From assembly GCF_001044395.1 (NCBI RefSeq), contig NZ_JANU01000007.1, forward strand, positions 117,621-181,620: a stretch of 64,000 nucleotides of DNA. Direction: 5' to 3'. A model generated the notes under the pieces. It was not told the origin of the DNA. It saw only the letters and a program-made list of their open reading frames with translations, and made no database searches. Made by a program: the position numbers and the translations under genes. Source of the DNA: Caenimonas sp. SL110. GTDB taxonomy: Bacteria > Pseudomonadota > Gammaproteobacteria > Burkholderiales > Burkholderiaceae_C. This document shows, piece by piece, positions 47,719-56,029 of the stretch (position 1 is the first letter of the stretch; each line of letters opens with the position of its first letter).

Positions 47719-48882
47719 TCAGACCTCGAGCTTGGGTACATCCACCCAGCGCCGTTCTTTCCACGACTGCAGCGCGGCCTCCACCAGCTGCACACCCTTC
47801 GCGCCCTCAGGCAACGTCCAGCGGTACGGCTCGTCTTCCACCACGTGGCGGATGAAGTGTTCCCACTGGATCTTGAAGCCGTTGTCGTAGAACTGCGAGT
47901 CGGGCACTTCCTGCCACTGGTCGAAGAAGTTCATCGTCTGCTTCACGTCCGGGTTCCACACCGGGCGCGGCGTGGTCACGCGGCTCTGTGCGCGGCACTC
48001 CTGCAGGCCTGCAACAGCCGAGCCATGCGTGCCGTCGACATGGAAGGTGACCAGATCATCGCGGCGCACACGCGTGGCCCACGACATGTTCATCTGCGCG
48101 ATGACGGGCTCGCCGTTGTGGCCGATGAGTTCTGCGGTGGCGTAGGCAGCGTCGTCGGCCGTGGCCTGGTACGGCTTGCCGGCTTCGTCCCAACGCTGCG
48201 GAATATGCGTCGCGCCGATGCAGCTGATGGACTTCACTTCGCCAAACAGGTTGTCCAGCACATAGCGCCAGTGGCACATCATGTCCAGGATCATCCCGCC
48301 GCCGTCTTCGGTGCGGTAGTTCCAGCTCGGGCGCTGTATGGGTTGCAGGTCGCCTTCAAAAACCCAGTAGCCGAACTCCAGCCGTACCGACAGCATCTTT
48401 CCGAAGAAGCCCGCGCGCCTGAGCATGTCCAGCTTGCGAAGCCCGGGCAGGAACAGTTTGTCCTGCACCGCGCCGTGCTTGAGGCCCGATTCCTGAGCGA
48501 GTCGCGCGATTTCAACGGCTTCGTTGAGGTTGGTGGCGATGGGCTTTTCGCAGTACACATGCTTGCCCGCACGGATGGCCTTGGCCAGCAGGGTGGGGCG
48601 CATCTGCGTCGTGCCTGCATCGAAGAACACCGTGTCGGCTGTGTTCTCCAGCGCCTTGTCCAGGACGGTGCCCCAACGCTCGATCTTCCAGGCCTTGGCG
48701 AGCGCCTGCATCTTGTCCGCGTTGCGTCCGATCAGGATCGGGTCGGGCATGACCCGGTCACCGTTGGACAGCTGCACGCCGCCCTGGTCGCGGATCGCGA
48801 CGATGGAGCGGATCAGGTGCTGGTTCATGCCCATGCGTCCGGTGACGCCGTGCATGATGAGGCCGAGTCTTTGCGTAGCCAT
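47719..48882 (-). CDS. Gfo/Idh/MocA family oxidoreductase
   Basis: This 387-residue NAD(P)-dependent dehydrogenase has an N-terminal Rossmann domain (MATQRLGLIMHGVTGRMGMN) and the family signature AGKHVYCEKPIATNLNEAVE, which includes the EKP motif. The C-terminal domain shows SWNYRTEDGGGMILDMMCHW. The Rossmann loop GVTGRMG differs somewhat from the usual GxGxxG. AAGGA precedes the ATG, 12 bases after the TTT receptor gene. It probably oxidises a sugar or cyclitol hydroxyl as the first step of the pathway. Confidence 0.92.
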   Translation of the reverse strand: MATQRLGLIMHGVTGRMGMNQHLIRSIVAIRDQGGVQLSNGDRVMPDPILIGRNADKMQALAKAWKIERWGTVLDKALENTADTVFFDAGTTQMRPTLLAKAIRAGKHVYCEKPIATNLNEAVEIARLAQESGLKHGAVQDKLFLPGLRKLDMLRRAGFFGKMLSVRLEFGYWVFEGDLQPIQRPSWNYRTEDGGGMILDMMCHWRYVLDNLFGEVKSISCIGATHIPQRWDEAGKPYQATADDAAYATAELIGHNGEPVIAQMNMSWATRVRRDDLVTFHVDGTHGSAVAGLQECRAQSRVTTPRPVWNPDVKQTMNFFDQWQEVPDSQFYDNGFKIQWEHFIRHVVEDEPYRWTLPEGAKGVQLVEAALQSWKERRWVDVPKLEV

Positions 48883-48894
48883 TCGTCAGGTCCT

Positions 48895-49878
48895 TCAGTT
48901 CTTCTGCACGTCGAGGCCGGCGGCTTTCACCAGTGCGGCATTGGTCTTGATTTCGCCGGCGATGTAGGCATCGAACTGCTCGGGCTTGAGCGTCCAGGCA
49001 TCGGCGCCCAGGGTGGCGAAACGCTCCTTGACTTCAGGCGTGTTGAGCGCCTTCACGACTTCTTCCTGCAGGCGGTTGACGATGTCGCGCGGTGTCTTGG
49101 CCGGCGCCATCATGCCGATCCAGAAGTTGAACTCGGAGCCGGGTACGCCAGCTTCAGACGTGGTGGGCACGTCGGGCAGGGCGCTGGCGCGCTTGGGAGA
49201 GCCGACCGCAAGTGCGAGCAGCTGGCCATTGCGGATCTGGCCGATCACCGGCGCGATGGGCGAGAAGTAATAGTCAACGCGGCCCGACATCACTTCGGTC
49301 ACGGCTTCGGCCGAACCCTTGAAGGGGATGTTGGTCGCTTCGATCTTCGCGGCGTGCTTGAACTTCTCTGCGTTCAGGTGCGTGGCGCTGCCCTGGCCGG
49401 CGGATGCGAAGTTCAGGCTACCCGGCTTGGCGCGTGCGGCGGCCAAAAGCTGCGGCAGCGTCTTGATGTTTTTGGCCGGCGAGATCACCAGCACGTTCGG
49501 CGTGGACGAGATCGGCGTGATGCCGACGAAGTCTTTCTCGGTGTCGAAGGGCAGCTTGGCAAACGTGTGCGGGCTCACCGTGTGCGACGACGAGTGAACC
49601 ATGATGGTGTAGCCGTCGGGCGCTGCCGTGGCGACTGTCGCCTGGCCGATGGTGCCGCTAGCGCCGCCGCGGTTGTCGATGATGAGCGTCTGTCCCATGC
49701 TCTGGCCCATCTTGTCGGCGATGGCGCGCGCAATGATGTCGGTGGTGCTGCCTGCTGCGAAAGGCACGATCACGCGGATCGGCTTGTTGGGATAGCCCGC
49801 TTGCGCCTGGGCGGCGAACGGGGTTGCGACTGTGAGTGCGGCGGCTGCGGCAATGGCAAGGCGACGGGTGAGCTTCAT
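48895..49878 (-). CDS. Tripartite tricarboxylate transporter substrate-binding protein (Bug family)
   Basis: This 327-residue periplasmic receptor has a signal peptide (MKLTRRLAIAAAAALTVATP, cleavage near AQA at about residue 25) and YPNKPIRVIVPFAAGSTTDI, the Bug family signature. Betaproteobacteria carry many such receptors, often without adjacent TctA/TctB membrane genes, and none is present here. AGGAGA precedes the ATG. It heads the minus-strand catabolic operon and lies 30 bases after the operator at 49908. Confidence 0.94.
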   Translation of the reverse strand: MKLTRRLAIAAAAALTVATPFAAQAQAGYPNKPIRVIVPFAAGSTTDIIARAIADKMGQSMGQTLIIDNRGGASGTIGQATVATAAPDGYTIMVHSSSHTVSPHTFAKLPFDTEKDFVGITPISSTPNVLVISPAKNIKTLPQLLAAARAKPGSLNFASAGQGSATHLNAEKFKHAAKIEATNIPFKGSAEAVTEVMSGRVDYYFSPIAPVIGQIRNGQLLALAVGSPKRASALPDVPTTSEAGVPGSEFNFWIGMMAPAKTPRDIVNRLQEEVVKALNTPEVKERFATLGADAWTLKPEQFDAYIAGEIKTNAALVKAAGLDVQKN

Positions 49879-49907
49879 GGGGATGTCTCCTGGAATATTC
49901 GATGGTT

Positions 49908-49927
49908 AATTCACTAGGCGGTGAATT
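49908..49927. promoter_or_regulatory. Probable TetR operator 1, upstream of the catabolic operon
   Basis: AATTCAC and GTGAATT are perfect 7-base inverted arms with a 6-base spacer. The site lies 30 bases before the start codon of the TTT receptor gene. A second site with the same arm length and spacing is at 50775-50794, beside the TetR gene, so both are likely bound by that regulator. Confidence 0.7.
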
Positions 49928-50006
49928 GTAGGGCGTGATTTTTTGAATGGCAAGTTGGGGAGAACCTGTGGTTGTGGCGGTGGGCCTACCTGGCGTCGCT
50001 GAAGTC

Positions 50007-50095
50007 ATGGATTGCGGGTCGAGCCCGCAATGACAGTCCATAGAGGCTGTCATGCCGGACTTGATCCGGCATCCACCGCGCAGCGGCAACGGCGC
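50007..50095. repeat. Family A plus family B stem-loop repeats with a GC-rich flank
   Basis: Family A at 50007-50035, family B at 50048-50075, then CCGCGCAGCGGCAACGGCG, which recurs inverted near 46240-46262. They occupy the gap between the operator of the catabolic operon and the 3' end of the TetR gene. Confidence 0.8.
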
Positions 50096-50115
50096 ATGCT
50101 CAAGCACCGATGCGG

Positions 50116-50766
50116 CTAATCGCGCAGCACGTACCCCAAAATCACATCGCACATGTGCGCAAGCCGCTCATTGCGCGCCTTGGGCGCCATCAGGTCGCGG
50201 CCGAAGATGGCCGAGAGCGTGTGGTTGTTCGAGAGATAGAAATACGACAGCGCAGCAATCGACACATACAGCTGCACCGGATCGACCCCGCCGCGAAACG
50301 AGCCGTCCTTGCGTCCGCGCTCCAGCACTTCACCCAGCGTGGCGATCAGCGGCGAATTCATCTCTCGCACCCGTTCGGAATCTTCCAGATGCCGTGCGCG
50401 ATGCAAATTGGCGCTGTTGAGCAGCGTGATGAACTCCGGGTGGTCCAGGTAGTAGTTCCAGGTGAACTCCACCAGGCGCCGAACAGCCTCGGCAGGCGGC
50501 ATGGCCGTGAGCTTGAGGCCGCGTTCTTTTTCGCGGATATCAACGTAGGCCTGTTCCAGCACAGCCTGGAACAGCTTTTCCTTGTCCTGGAAGTAGTAGT
50601 AGATGAGGCGCTTGTTCAGGCCTGCGCGTTCCGCGATGCGATCCATGCGCGCGCCGCCCAGGCCGCTCTCTGCAAATTCATCGCGAGCCGCCGCTAAGAT
50701 GGTGGCCTGCGAGCGGTCTGCATCGCGCAGCCGCTCTTCGGTGACTGGGGCGAGTGCTCGGGTCAT
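50116..50766 (-). CDS. TetR-family transcriptional regulator
   Basis: This 216-residue regulator has a TetR helix-turn-helix at about residues 20-65 (ATILAAARDEFAESGLGGAR, then IAERAGLNKRLIYYYFQDKE) and a ligand domain of the TetR_C class with FTWNYYLDHPEFITLLNSAN. ATG 50766 is chosen over the frame opening at 50784, which would run into the operator. It lies between the two arms of the catabolic cluster and should repress both through the matching sites at 49908 and 50775. Confidence 0.92.
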   Translation of the reverse strand: MTRALAPVTEERLRDADRSQATILAAARDEFAESGLGGARMDRIAERAGLNKRLIYYYFQDKEKLFQAVLEQAYVDIREKERGLKLTAMPPAEAVRRLVEFTWNYYLDHPEFITLLNSANLHRARHLEDSERVREMNSPLIATLGEVLERGRKDGSFRGGVDPVQLYVSIAALSYFYLSNNHTLSAIFGRDLMAPKARNERLAHMCDVILGYVLRD

Positions 50767-50774
50767 GGGTTGAT

Positions 50775-50794
50775 AATTCACCAAGTCGTTAATA
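50775..50794. promoter_or_regulatory. Probable TetR operator 2, between the TetR and ThDP-enzyme genes
   Basis: AATTCAC, 6-base spacer, GTTAATA: the first arm is identical to that at 49908 and the second matches at 5 of 7 positions. It lies 8 bases upstream of the TetR start and 47 bases before the ThDP enzyme, where it can control both divergent genes. Confidence 0.65.
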
Positions 50795-50841
50795 AAGTCA
50801 AGGCGCCAAACCAGCGCCGATCACCTGGGGACAAGCAAGAC

Positions 50842-52560
50842 ATGGCACAGATCGCGGGACACCTGATTGTCGAATGCCTGGTGGCGCAGGGCGTGGAGCA
50901 CGTCTTTGGCGTGCCCGGTGAAAGCTACCTCGCCGTGCTCGATGGCTTCCATGCCTATCGGGGCGACATCCGCGTCATCATCAACCGGCAAGAGGGCGGT
51001 GCGGCCTACATGGCCGAGGCGCACGGCAAGATGACCGGGCGTCCGGGCGTCTGCTTCGTTACCCGCGGGCCGGGCGCAACCAATGCTTCCATCGGTGTCC
51101 ACACCGCGTTCCAGGATTCGTCGCCGATGGTGCTCTTCGTGGGCGACGTGGCCAGCGACCAGCGCGATCGCGAAGCGTTCCAGGAGGTCGAGTACACGAG
51201 CTTCTTCGGGCCGAGCACCAAGGGCATGGCCAAGCGGGTCGAGCGCATCGATGAGCCCGATCGCATTCCCGAATACATCGCGCGCGCATTCGCCACGGCG
51301 ATGAACGGAAGGCCGGGGCCTGTGGTGCTGGTGCTGCCGGAAGACATGCTGGTCAAGATGACCGAGGCGCGGCCCACGGCGCGTGTCGAGGCGGTGCAGG
51401 CCTGGAGCGACCCCGGAGCCGTGCGCGAAGTGCGCGAGATGCTGCTGAAGGCCACGAAGCCGATGGTCATCGCCGGCGGTGGCGGATGGACCCCGCAGTC
51501 AGCGCAGGCCCTGCAGCGTTTTGCCGAAAACTGGAAGCTGCCGGTAGGCAATGCGTTTCGCTTCCAGGACACGTTCGACAACCATCACGAGTTGTATGCG
51601 GGTGATGTGGGTATCGGCATCAATCCGAGGCTCGCAGCGCGTGTGCGCGAGAGCGACCTGATCCTGGCGATCGGGCCGAGGCTGGGCGAGATGACGACCA
51701 GCGGCTACACCTTGCTTCGCGCACCCAGGCCGGTGCAAAAGCTGATCCATATCCATGCCGACCCGGAAGAGCTCAACCGGGTCTACCAGGCGGATCTCGC
51801 GATCAACGCAACGATGAATGCGGCTGCAAGGTCACTGGAAGTGTTGACCGCGCCACCCGAGCTGCCGTGGACAGCCTGGACCGAGGCGGTTCATGCGGAC
51901 TACGAAGCCAACCTGGTCCCGCAGAAGTTGCCCGGCACGATCGACATGCCGGCCATCGTGGGGCTGCTGGCAAAGCATCTGCCCGAAGACGCGGTTCACA
52001 CCAACGGCGCGGGAAACTTTGCGAGCTGGGTGCATCGATTCTTCAAGCATCACGGCCTGGTGAAGGGGCACAAGACGCAGCTCGCACCGACCGTCGGCGC
52101 GATGGGTTATGGCGTGCCGGCGGGCATCGCGGCCAATATCGTGAGCGGGCGCACGGTGCTCACGATGGCGGGCGATGGCGACTTCCTGATGAACGGACAG
52201 GAGCTGGCGACTGCCGTGCAATACGGCGCCAAGACCATCATCGTGCTGCTGAACAACGGCATGTACGGCACGATCCGCATGCACCAGGAGCGCGACTATC
52301 CCGAGCATGTGAGCGGCACGCACCTGAACAATCCGGATTTCGCCGCGCTGGCTCGCGCGTATGGCTACGCAGGCGTCAAGGTGTCGCGCACCGAGGAGTT
52401 CGAGCCCGAGCTGGTCGCAGCGCTCGAACGCAAGCAGGGCACGCTGATCGAGATCATGCTCGACCCAGAGGTCATCACGACTCGCGGGCCGCTGTCGGCG
52501 ATCACCGAAGGCGCGTTGAAGCGCCAACGGGATCAGCAGGATCAGCCGATCAAAGGGTAA
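50842..52560 (+). CDS. Thiamine diphosphate-dependent enzyme, acetolactate synthase-like
   Basis: This 572-residue protein has the three-domain fold of the ThDP family. The N-terminal domain has GVPGESYLAVLDGF and the catalytic Glu in INRQEGGAAYMAEAHGKMTG; the C-terminal ThDP-binding motif is GDGDFLMNGQELATAVQYGA ending in LLNN. The cluster context (Gfo/Idh/MocA, TIM-barrel isomerase, aldolase-like protein) suggests a lyase or hydrolase like IolD rather than true branched-chain acetolactate synthase. ATG 50842 is used; the frame open to 50770 runs through the operator. It overlaps the PmbA gene tail-to-tail by 11 bases. Confidence 0.9.
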   Translation: MAQIAGHLIVECLVAQGVEHVFGVPGESYLAVLDGFHAYRGDIRVIINRQEGGAAYMAEAHGKMTGRPGVCFVTRGPGATNASIGVHTAFQDSSPMVLFVGDVASDQRDREAFQEVEYTSFFGPSTKGMAKRVERIDEPDRIPEYIARAFATAMNGRPGPVVLVLPEDMLVKMTEARPTARVEAVQAWSDPGAVREVREMLLKATKPMVIAGGGGWTPQSAQALQRFAENWKLPVGNAFRFQDTFDNHHELYAGDVGIGINPRLAARVRESDLILAIGPRLGEMTTSGYTLLRAPRPVQKLIHIHADPEELNRVYQADLAINATMNAAARSLEVLTAPPELPWTAWTEAVHADYEANLVPQKLPGTIDMPAIVGLLAKHLPEDAVHTNGAGNFASWVHRFFKHHGLVKGHKTQLAPTVGAMGYGVPAGIAANIVSGRTVLTMAGDGDFLMNGQELATAVQYGAKTIIVLLNNGMYGTIRMHQERDYPEHVSGTHLNNPDFAALARAYGYAGVKVSRTEEFEPELVAALERKQGTLIEIMLDPEVITTRGPLSAITEGALKRQRDQQDQPIKG

Positions 52561-53875
52561 ATCGGAATCCCTGCACGATCGCGCCGGGCGTCGTCACGCT
52601 GCCCAGCGCGCGCGCCATGTAGGTGCCGCTGTCTGGCACCAGCTCGCGCTCGTGAGTGAGTGCGACCAGGCCTTCGCCGAACATGCGCAGGAACGAGTCG
52701 TCGAATCGCATCACCGCGATCGGCGCGACGAGCTCACCGTTTTCCACCCAGAAGCAGGCAAAGCGCGTCATGCCGGTCATGCGGCAGGCCTGGCGGTCGC
52801 TGTAGTTCAGGTAGTGAAGGTTGCTCAGGTAGATGCCGGTGCCCAGCGTGCGCAGGATGTCGGCCGGGGCCAAAGTGCCTGCGGCCAGGGCGAGCGACTC
52901 GGGTGACTCGTAGGCATTCGCGCCATTGGCAGGCAGGGCGTATTCGCTGGCGCTTCGGGCCGAGTTCAGGGTACCGACTGTGCGACCCTGGTCCACGAGA
53001 GCGACCTCGCCGGGCTTGACGAAGCCGTCCTGCTGGAAACAGGGCGCAATCCCGGTGCTGGTGGCTTCGCTGATCGCGATCGACGGATGCAGCAGCTTGT
53101 CGCCGCGATGAACCAGCCCCAACGTGTTGACGCCCGTCTTGAGCGCCTTCACACCGAACCCGTCCCATCCCAGGGTGCCGAGCAGGTCGGCCATGGCGAC
53201 CGGTGACAGATACACGCGGTACTCGCCCGGAGCCAGCGTGATTTGCGGCCGCTCCAGCAGCGCGACCTGCTCGCGGGCGCTTGCCATCTTGCGGGCGAAC
53301 TCAGCGGCGTCCCAGCTCGTGCCCGCATACGACGACTTCACTGCCTGGTCGCCCGAACGGTAGAGGCACCATTCAAAGTTGAAGCTCGCGACGCTGTGCC
53401 AGTTGCGCTGGCCCCGGCTGTCGGCGAAGGCGCGCACGATGGGGCCGCCCGCGTAGAAGCCGACCAGATCGGTTCCGCTTGCGTGATCGGCAACGGCCTC
53501 GATCACCTGTTCTGCAGTGGGCAGTTGAGCTGTGGACACCCGGTCGGTGGAGGTCACGGTGTCCGGCAGCATCAGGTACTTGTCTTCGGGCACCAGGGGT
53601 AGCTGCGCGATGAGGGCCGCTCTCTCTTCGAGCAGGGCGCGGACGTCTGTGGCGACATTGCCGCTGAGCGTGACCGTGCCACTCGAACGGCGCAATCCGG
53701 CGACCACCGACACCGTCGCACTGCGCTGGTCGACGTGCGTGACCTGCCGCACCAGGGCGTGATTGAAGCGGATGAAGTCGGTGGTTTCTGCGGCGTAGTG
53801 AAGGCTCACGCGGTCCGCGCCCACGACATCGGTGCACACGGCGGACGCGATCTTTTCGAAGTAATCCTGCATCAC
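52550..53875 (-). CDS. TldD/PmbA family protein, PmbA (TldE)-like subunit
   Basis: This 441-residue protein belongs to the PmbA/TldE side of the TldD/TldE metalloprotease pair, the non-catalytic partner that lacks the HExxH motif. It starts MMQDYFEKIASAVCTDVVGA, contains GFGVKALKTGVNTLGLVHRG and ends TTPGAIVQGFRFTL. The gene overlaps the TldD-like gene by 4 bases (ATGA), so the heterodimer is made together. Known TldD/E pairs cleave unfolded peptides or process microcins and modified peptides. The target here is unknown. Confidence 0.87.
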   Translation of the reverse strand: MMQDYFEKIASAVCTDVVGADRVSLHYAAETTDFIRFNHALVRQVTHVDQRSATVSVVAGLRRSSGTVTLSGNVATDVRALLEERAALIAQLPLVPEDKYLMLPDTVTSTDRVSTAQLPTAEQVIEAVADHASGTDLVGFYAGGPIVRAFADSRGQRNWHSVASFNFEWCLYRSGDQAVKSSYAGTSWDAAEFARKMASAREQVALLERPQITLAPGEYRVYLSPVAMADLLGTLGWDGFGVKALKTGVNTLGLVHRGDKLLHPSIAISEATSTGIAPCFQQDGFVKPGEVALVDQGRTVGTLNSARSASEYALPANGANAYESPESLALAAGTLAPADILRTLGTGIYLSNLHYLNYSDRQACRMTGMTRFACFWVENGELVAPIAVMRFDDSFLRMFGEGLVALTHERELVPDSGTYMARALGSVTTPGAIVQGFRFTL

Positions 53876-55326
53876 TGCGCCCCTCCGAAAACCGCCACGT
53901 TAGTGAACTTGCAGGCCGGCGCCGCATGACCTACGCGAACGACCTGGTTGGGTTCGCCTTTGCCGCAGTACGGTGTGCCCATGACCTTGAATGTGCTTGC
54001 GTCACCCACCATCGCCAGCGAGCGCCAGAAGCCTGCCGAAATGCCGCGATAGCTCGGCCGCTTGACGACTTCGGCGAGTTTGCCGCCGCGAATCATCTGG
54101 CCGTATTCGCAGCCGAACTGGAACTTGTTGCGGGAGTCGTCGATGCTCCATGACGCATTGGTGTGCATCATCACGCCGTGGTCGATGCTGGCGATCATGT
54201 CGGCGAGCGTGGAGTCGCCTGCTTCGACGTTGAGGTTGCTCATGCGGTCGATGGGCGCGCGATTCCAGCTGCAGGCGCGTGCGGTGGAAACACCGGCGAC
54301 GCTGCTGCCGAGTTCGCGCGCACGAGCCTGCGAGACGGTGCCGCCCAGCGGCCGCTGCAGGATGCCGTGGCGAATGATCCACTGGCGCTGCGCAGGCGCG
54401 CCGTCGTCGTCGTATGCAAACGATGCGAACTGGGCGGTGACGTCGGGCGCGAAGCTCACGTTGAGCAGGTCGCTGCCGTAGCGGTAGTGCCCGAACATGT
54501 CGAGCGTGACGAAGCTGGTGCCGGCGAAATTGCGCTCATCGCCCAGGATACGGTCGAGCTCCAGCGGATGGCCGATGCTCTCGTGGATCTGCAGCATCAT
54601 CTGGTCGGGCATGACCAGGAGGTCCATGTCACCGGTCGGGCAATTGGCTGCATGAACGAGTTCCAGCGCTTCACGCGCCACGCGGGGCCCGTCATCAGCA
54701 AACCCCGCGCGGTCCAGCACTTCGAAGCCGCCCTGCTGGCAGAACCCGTTGTACTGGCCGGCAGCCGATCGTGCCTGCGTGTCGCCGTTGGCCGATGCGA
54801 CGACCAGGATGTTGGGGACGACGAAGTCCCAGCTCTGCTCCACCCGGGCTCCGCCAGAGGTGATGAGCAGTTGCTCGGTATGCGTCGTCCACAGCGACGC
54901 CATGCGATCGACGATGGCGTCGTCGATCTTTGCGCTGGCGCAGACATGGCGCACCAAGTCGAATTTGTCGCCTAGCGTGGCGGCATTCACCGGCTTGGCG
55001 TTGGGCGACTGGTAGTTGCCGACGGGCGCTGGCATGTCGACCTTGCGGTAGTCGAAAACGCTGTGCTTCGCCGTGGCCAGTGCGAGTTCGCCAGCTCTTG
55101 CAAAGGCGCTGCGCAGGCCCGCTTCAGAGACATCGCTGGTGGCCGCGTAACCCATGCCGCCTTGCCTGATCACCGACACCATCACGCCCGCGTCGCGCTG
55201 CCGGCTGGGTGGCTCTGGCACATCGGAACGCACACTGATGCGCTCACTGGTTTCACTGACGGCGCGCACAGACCAGAAGTCAGCGGCAGGAGCGGTTTTT
55301 CGGGCGAGTGTTTCGATGGAGTCCAT
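53872..55326 (-). CDS. TldD/PmbA family metalloprotease, TldD-like subunit
   Basis: This 484-residue protein carries the zinc site HESIGH at about residue 245 (MMLQIHESIGHPLELDRILG), which marks it as the catalytic TldD-type subunit. Other blocks are NAANCPTGDMDLLV-like VHAANCPTGDMDLLVMPDQM and the C-terminal GGKLAEVVKRPSYRGISAGF with GTPYCGKGEPNQ. ATG 55326 is the most likely start although no strong ribosome binding site precedes it; a frame from 55350 is also open. It is the first gene of the pair. Confidence 0.88.
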   Translation of the reverse strand: MDSIETLARKTAPAADFWSVRAVSETSERISVRSDVPEPPSRQRDAGVMVSVIRQGGMGYAATSDVSEAGLRSAFARAGELALATAKHSVFDYRKVDMPAPVGNYQSPNAKPVNAATLGDKFDLVRHVCASAKIDDAIVDRMASLWTTHTEQLLITSGGARVEQSWDFVVPNILVVASANGDTQARSAAGQYNGFCQQGGFEVLDRAGFADDGPRVAREALELVHAANCPTGDMDLLVMPDQMMLQIHESIGHPLELDRILGDERNFAGTSFVTLDMFGHYRYGSDLLNVSFAPDVTAQFASFAYDDDGAPAQRQWIIRHGILQRPLGGTVSQARARELGSSVAGVSTARACSWNRAPIDRMSNLNVEAGDSTLADMIASIDHGVMMHTNASWSIDDSRNKFQFGCEYGQMIRGGKLAEVVKRPSYRGISAGFWRSLAMVGDASTFKVMGTPYCGKGEPNQVVRVGHAAPACKFTNVAVFGGAQ

Positions 55327-55365
55327 GGGTATCGGGCGGTGGGTTCGCAAGGTGTGCGGAAACGA

Positions 55366-55389
55366 AAAAGGCCGGGGTCACCGGCCTTT
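55366..55389 (-). terminator. Intrinsic terminator of the SWIB-histone gene
   Basis: On the minus strand AAGGCCGG, loop, CCGGCCTT and then TTT form a typical terminator, 38 bases after the SWIB gene stop. It also separates that gene from the downstream TldD-like gene. Confidence 0.88.
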
Positions 55390-55426
55390 GGAGTATCGCG
55401 AACTTGCGCGATGGATGCTCGTGAAT

Positions 55427-55894
55427 TTACTTCACGTGCTTGCCGATCAGGCCAGCCATCTCGAACATGGAGACCTGTGCCTTGCCGAAGATTTCCTTCA
55501 GCTTGGCATCGGCGTTGACCATGCGCTTGTTGACCGAATCCTGCAGCTTGTTCTTCTTGATGTAGGCCCACAGCTTGCTGACCACTTCAGTGCGCGGCAG
55601 CGGTGCCGAACCCACGACAGCGGCGAGTTGCGCGCTGGGTGTGAGTGCCTTCATGAAGGCTGCATTGGGAGTGCGCTTCTTGGCGGGAGCTGCCTTCTTT
55701 GCAGGAGCTGCCTTCTTGGCGGGTGCAGCCTTCTTTGCAGGAGCTGCCTTCTTCGCCGGTGCAGCCTTCTTTGCAGGAGCTGCCTTTTTCGCCGGAGCGG
55801 CCTTCTTTGCAGGTGCCGCCTTCTTGGCCGGAGCGGCCTTCTTTGCTGCAGTCTTCGCGGGAGCTTTCTTCGCAGCTTTTTTCGCAGTTGCCAT
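55427..55894 (-). CDS. Histone H1-like tail plus SWIB domain protein
   Basis: This 155-residue protein has a Lys/Ala/Pro-rich N-terminal half with about nine copies of KKAAPA (residues about 18-75), and a C-terminal SWIB/MDM2 domain of about 75 residues (FMKALTPSAQLAAVVGSAPL, then VSKLWAYIKKNKLQD). The tail should bind DNA as eukaryotic H1 tails do; SWIB domains in bacteria are known mainly from chlamydiae and Burkholderiales. The DNA shows matching 18-base tandem units at about 55685-55850, prone to copy-number change. AAGGA precedes the ATG, and a terminator follows. Confidence 0.93.
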   Translation of the reverse strand: MATAKKAAKKAPAKTAAKKAAPAKKAAPAKKAAPAKKAAPAKKAAPAKKAAPAKKAAPAKKAAPAKKAAPAKKRTPNAAFMKALTPSAQLAAVVGSAPLPRTEVVSKLWAYIKKNKLQDSVNKRMVNADAKLKEIFGKAQVSMFEMAGLIGKHVK

Positions 55895-56029
55895 GATTAT
55901 TTCCTTCTAGAAGTTGATTGACCTGCCAATGGAAACCAGCGTTCCTCGCTTGGCACTGCGGATGCTACTGGAGAAAAAACGCGTTTCCAAGCGAAAAATG
56001 GCTTTTTTCATTGGGGCATGTCGTTTTTT

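Noticed and set aside
47845..49917. Open frame of 690 codons on the plus strand opposite the oxidoreductase and TTT receptor genes
   Set aside because: Both minus-strand genes have clear families, ribosome binding sites and a signal peptide; the plus-strand frame has none of these.
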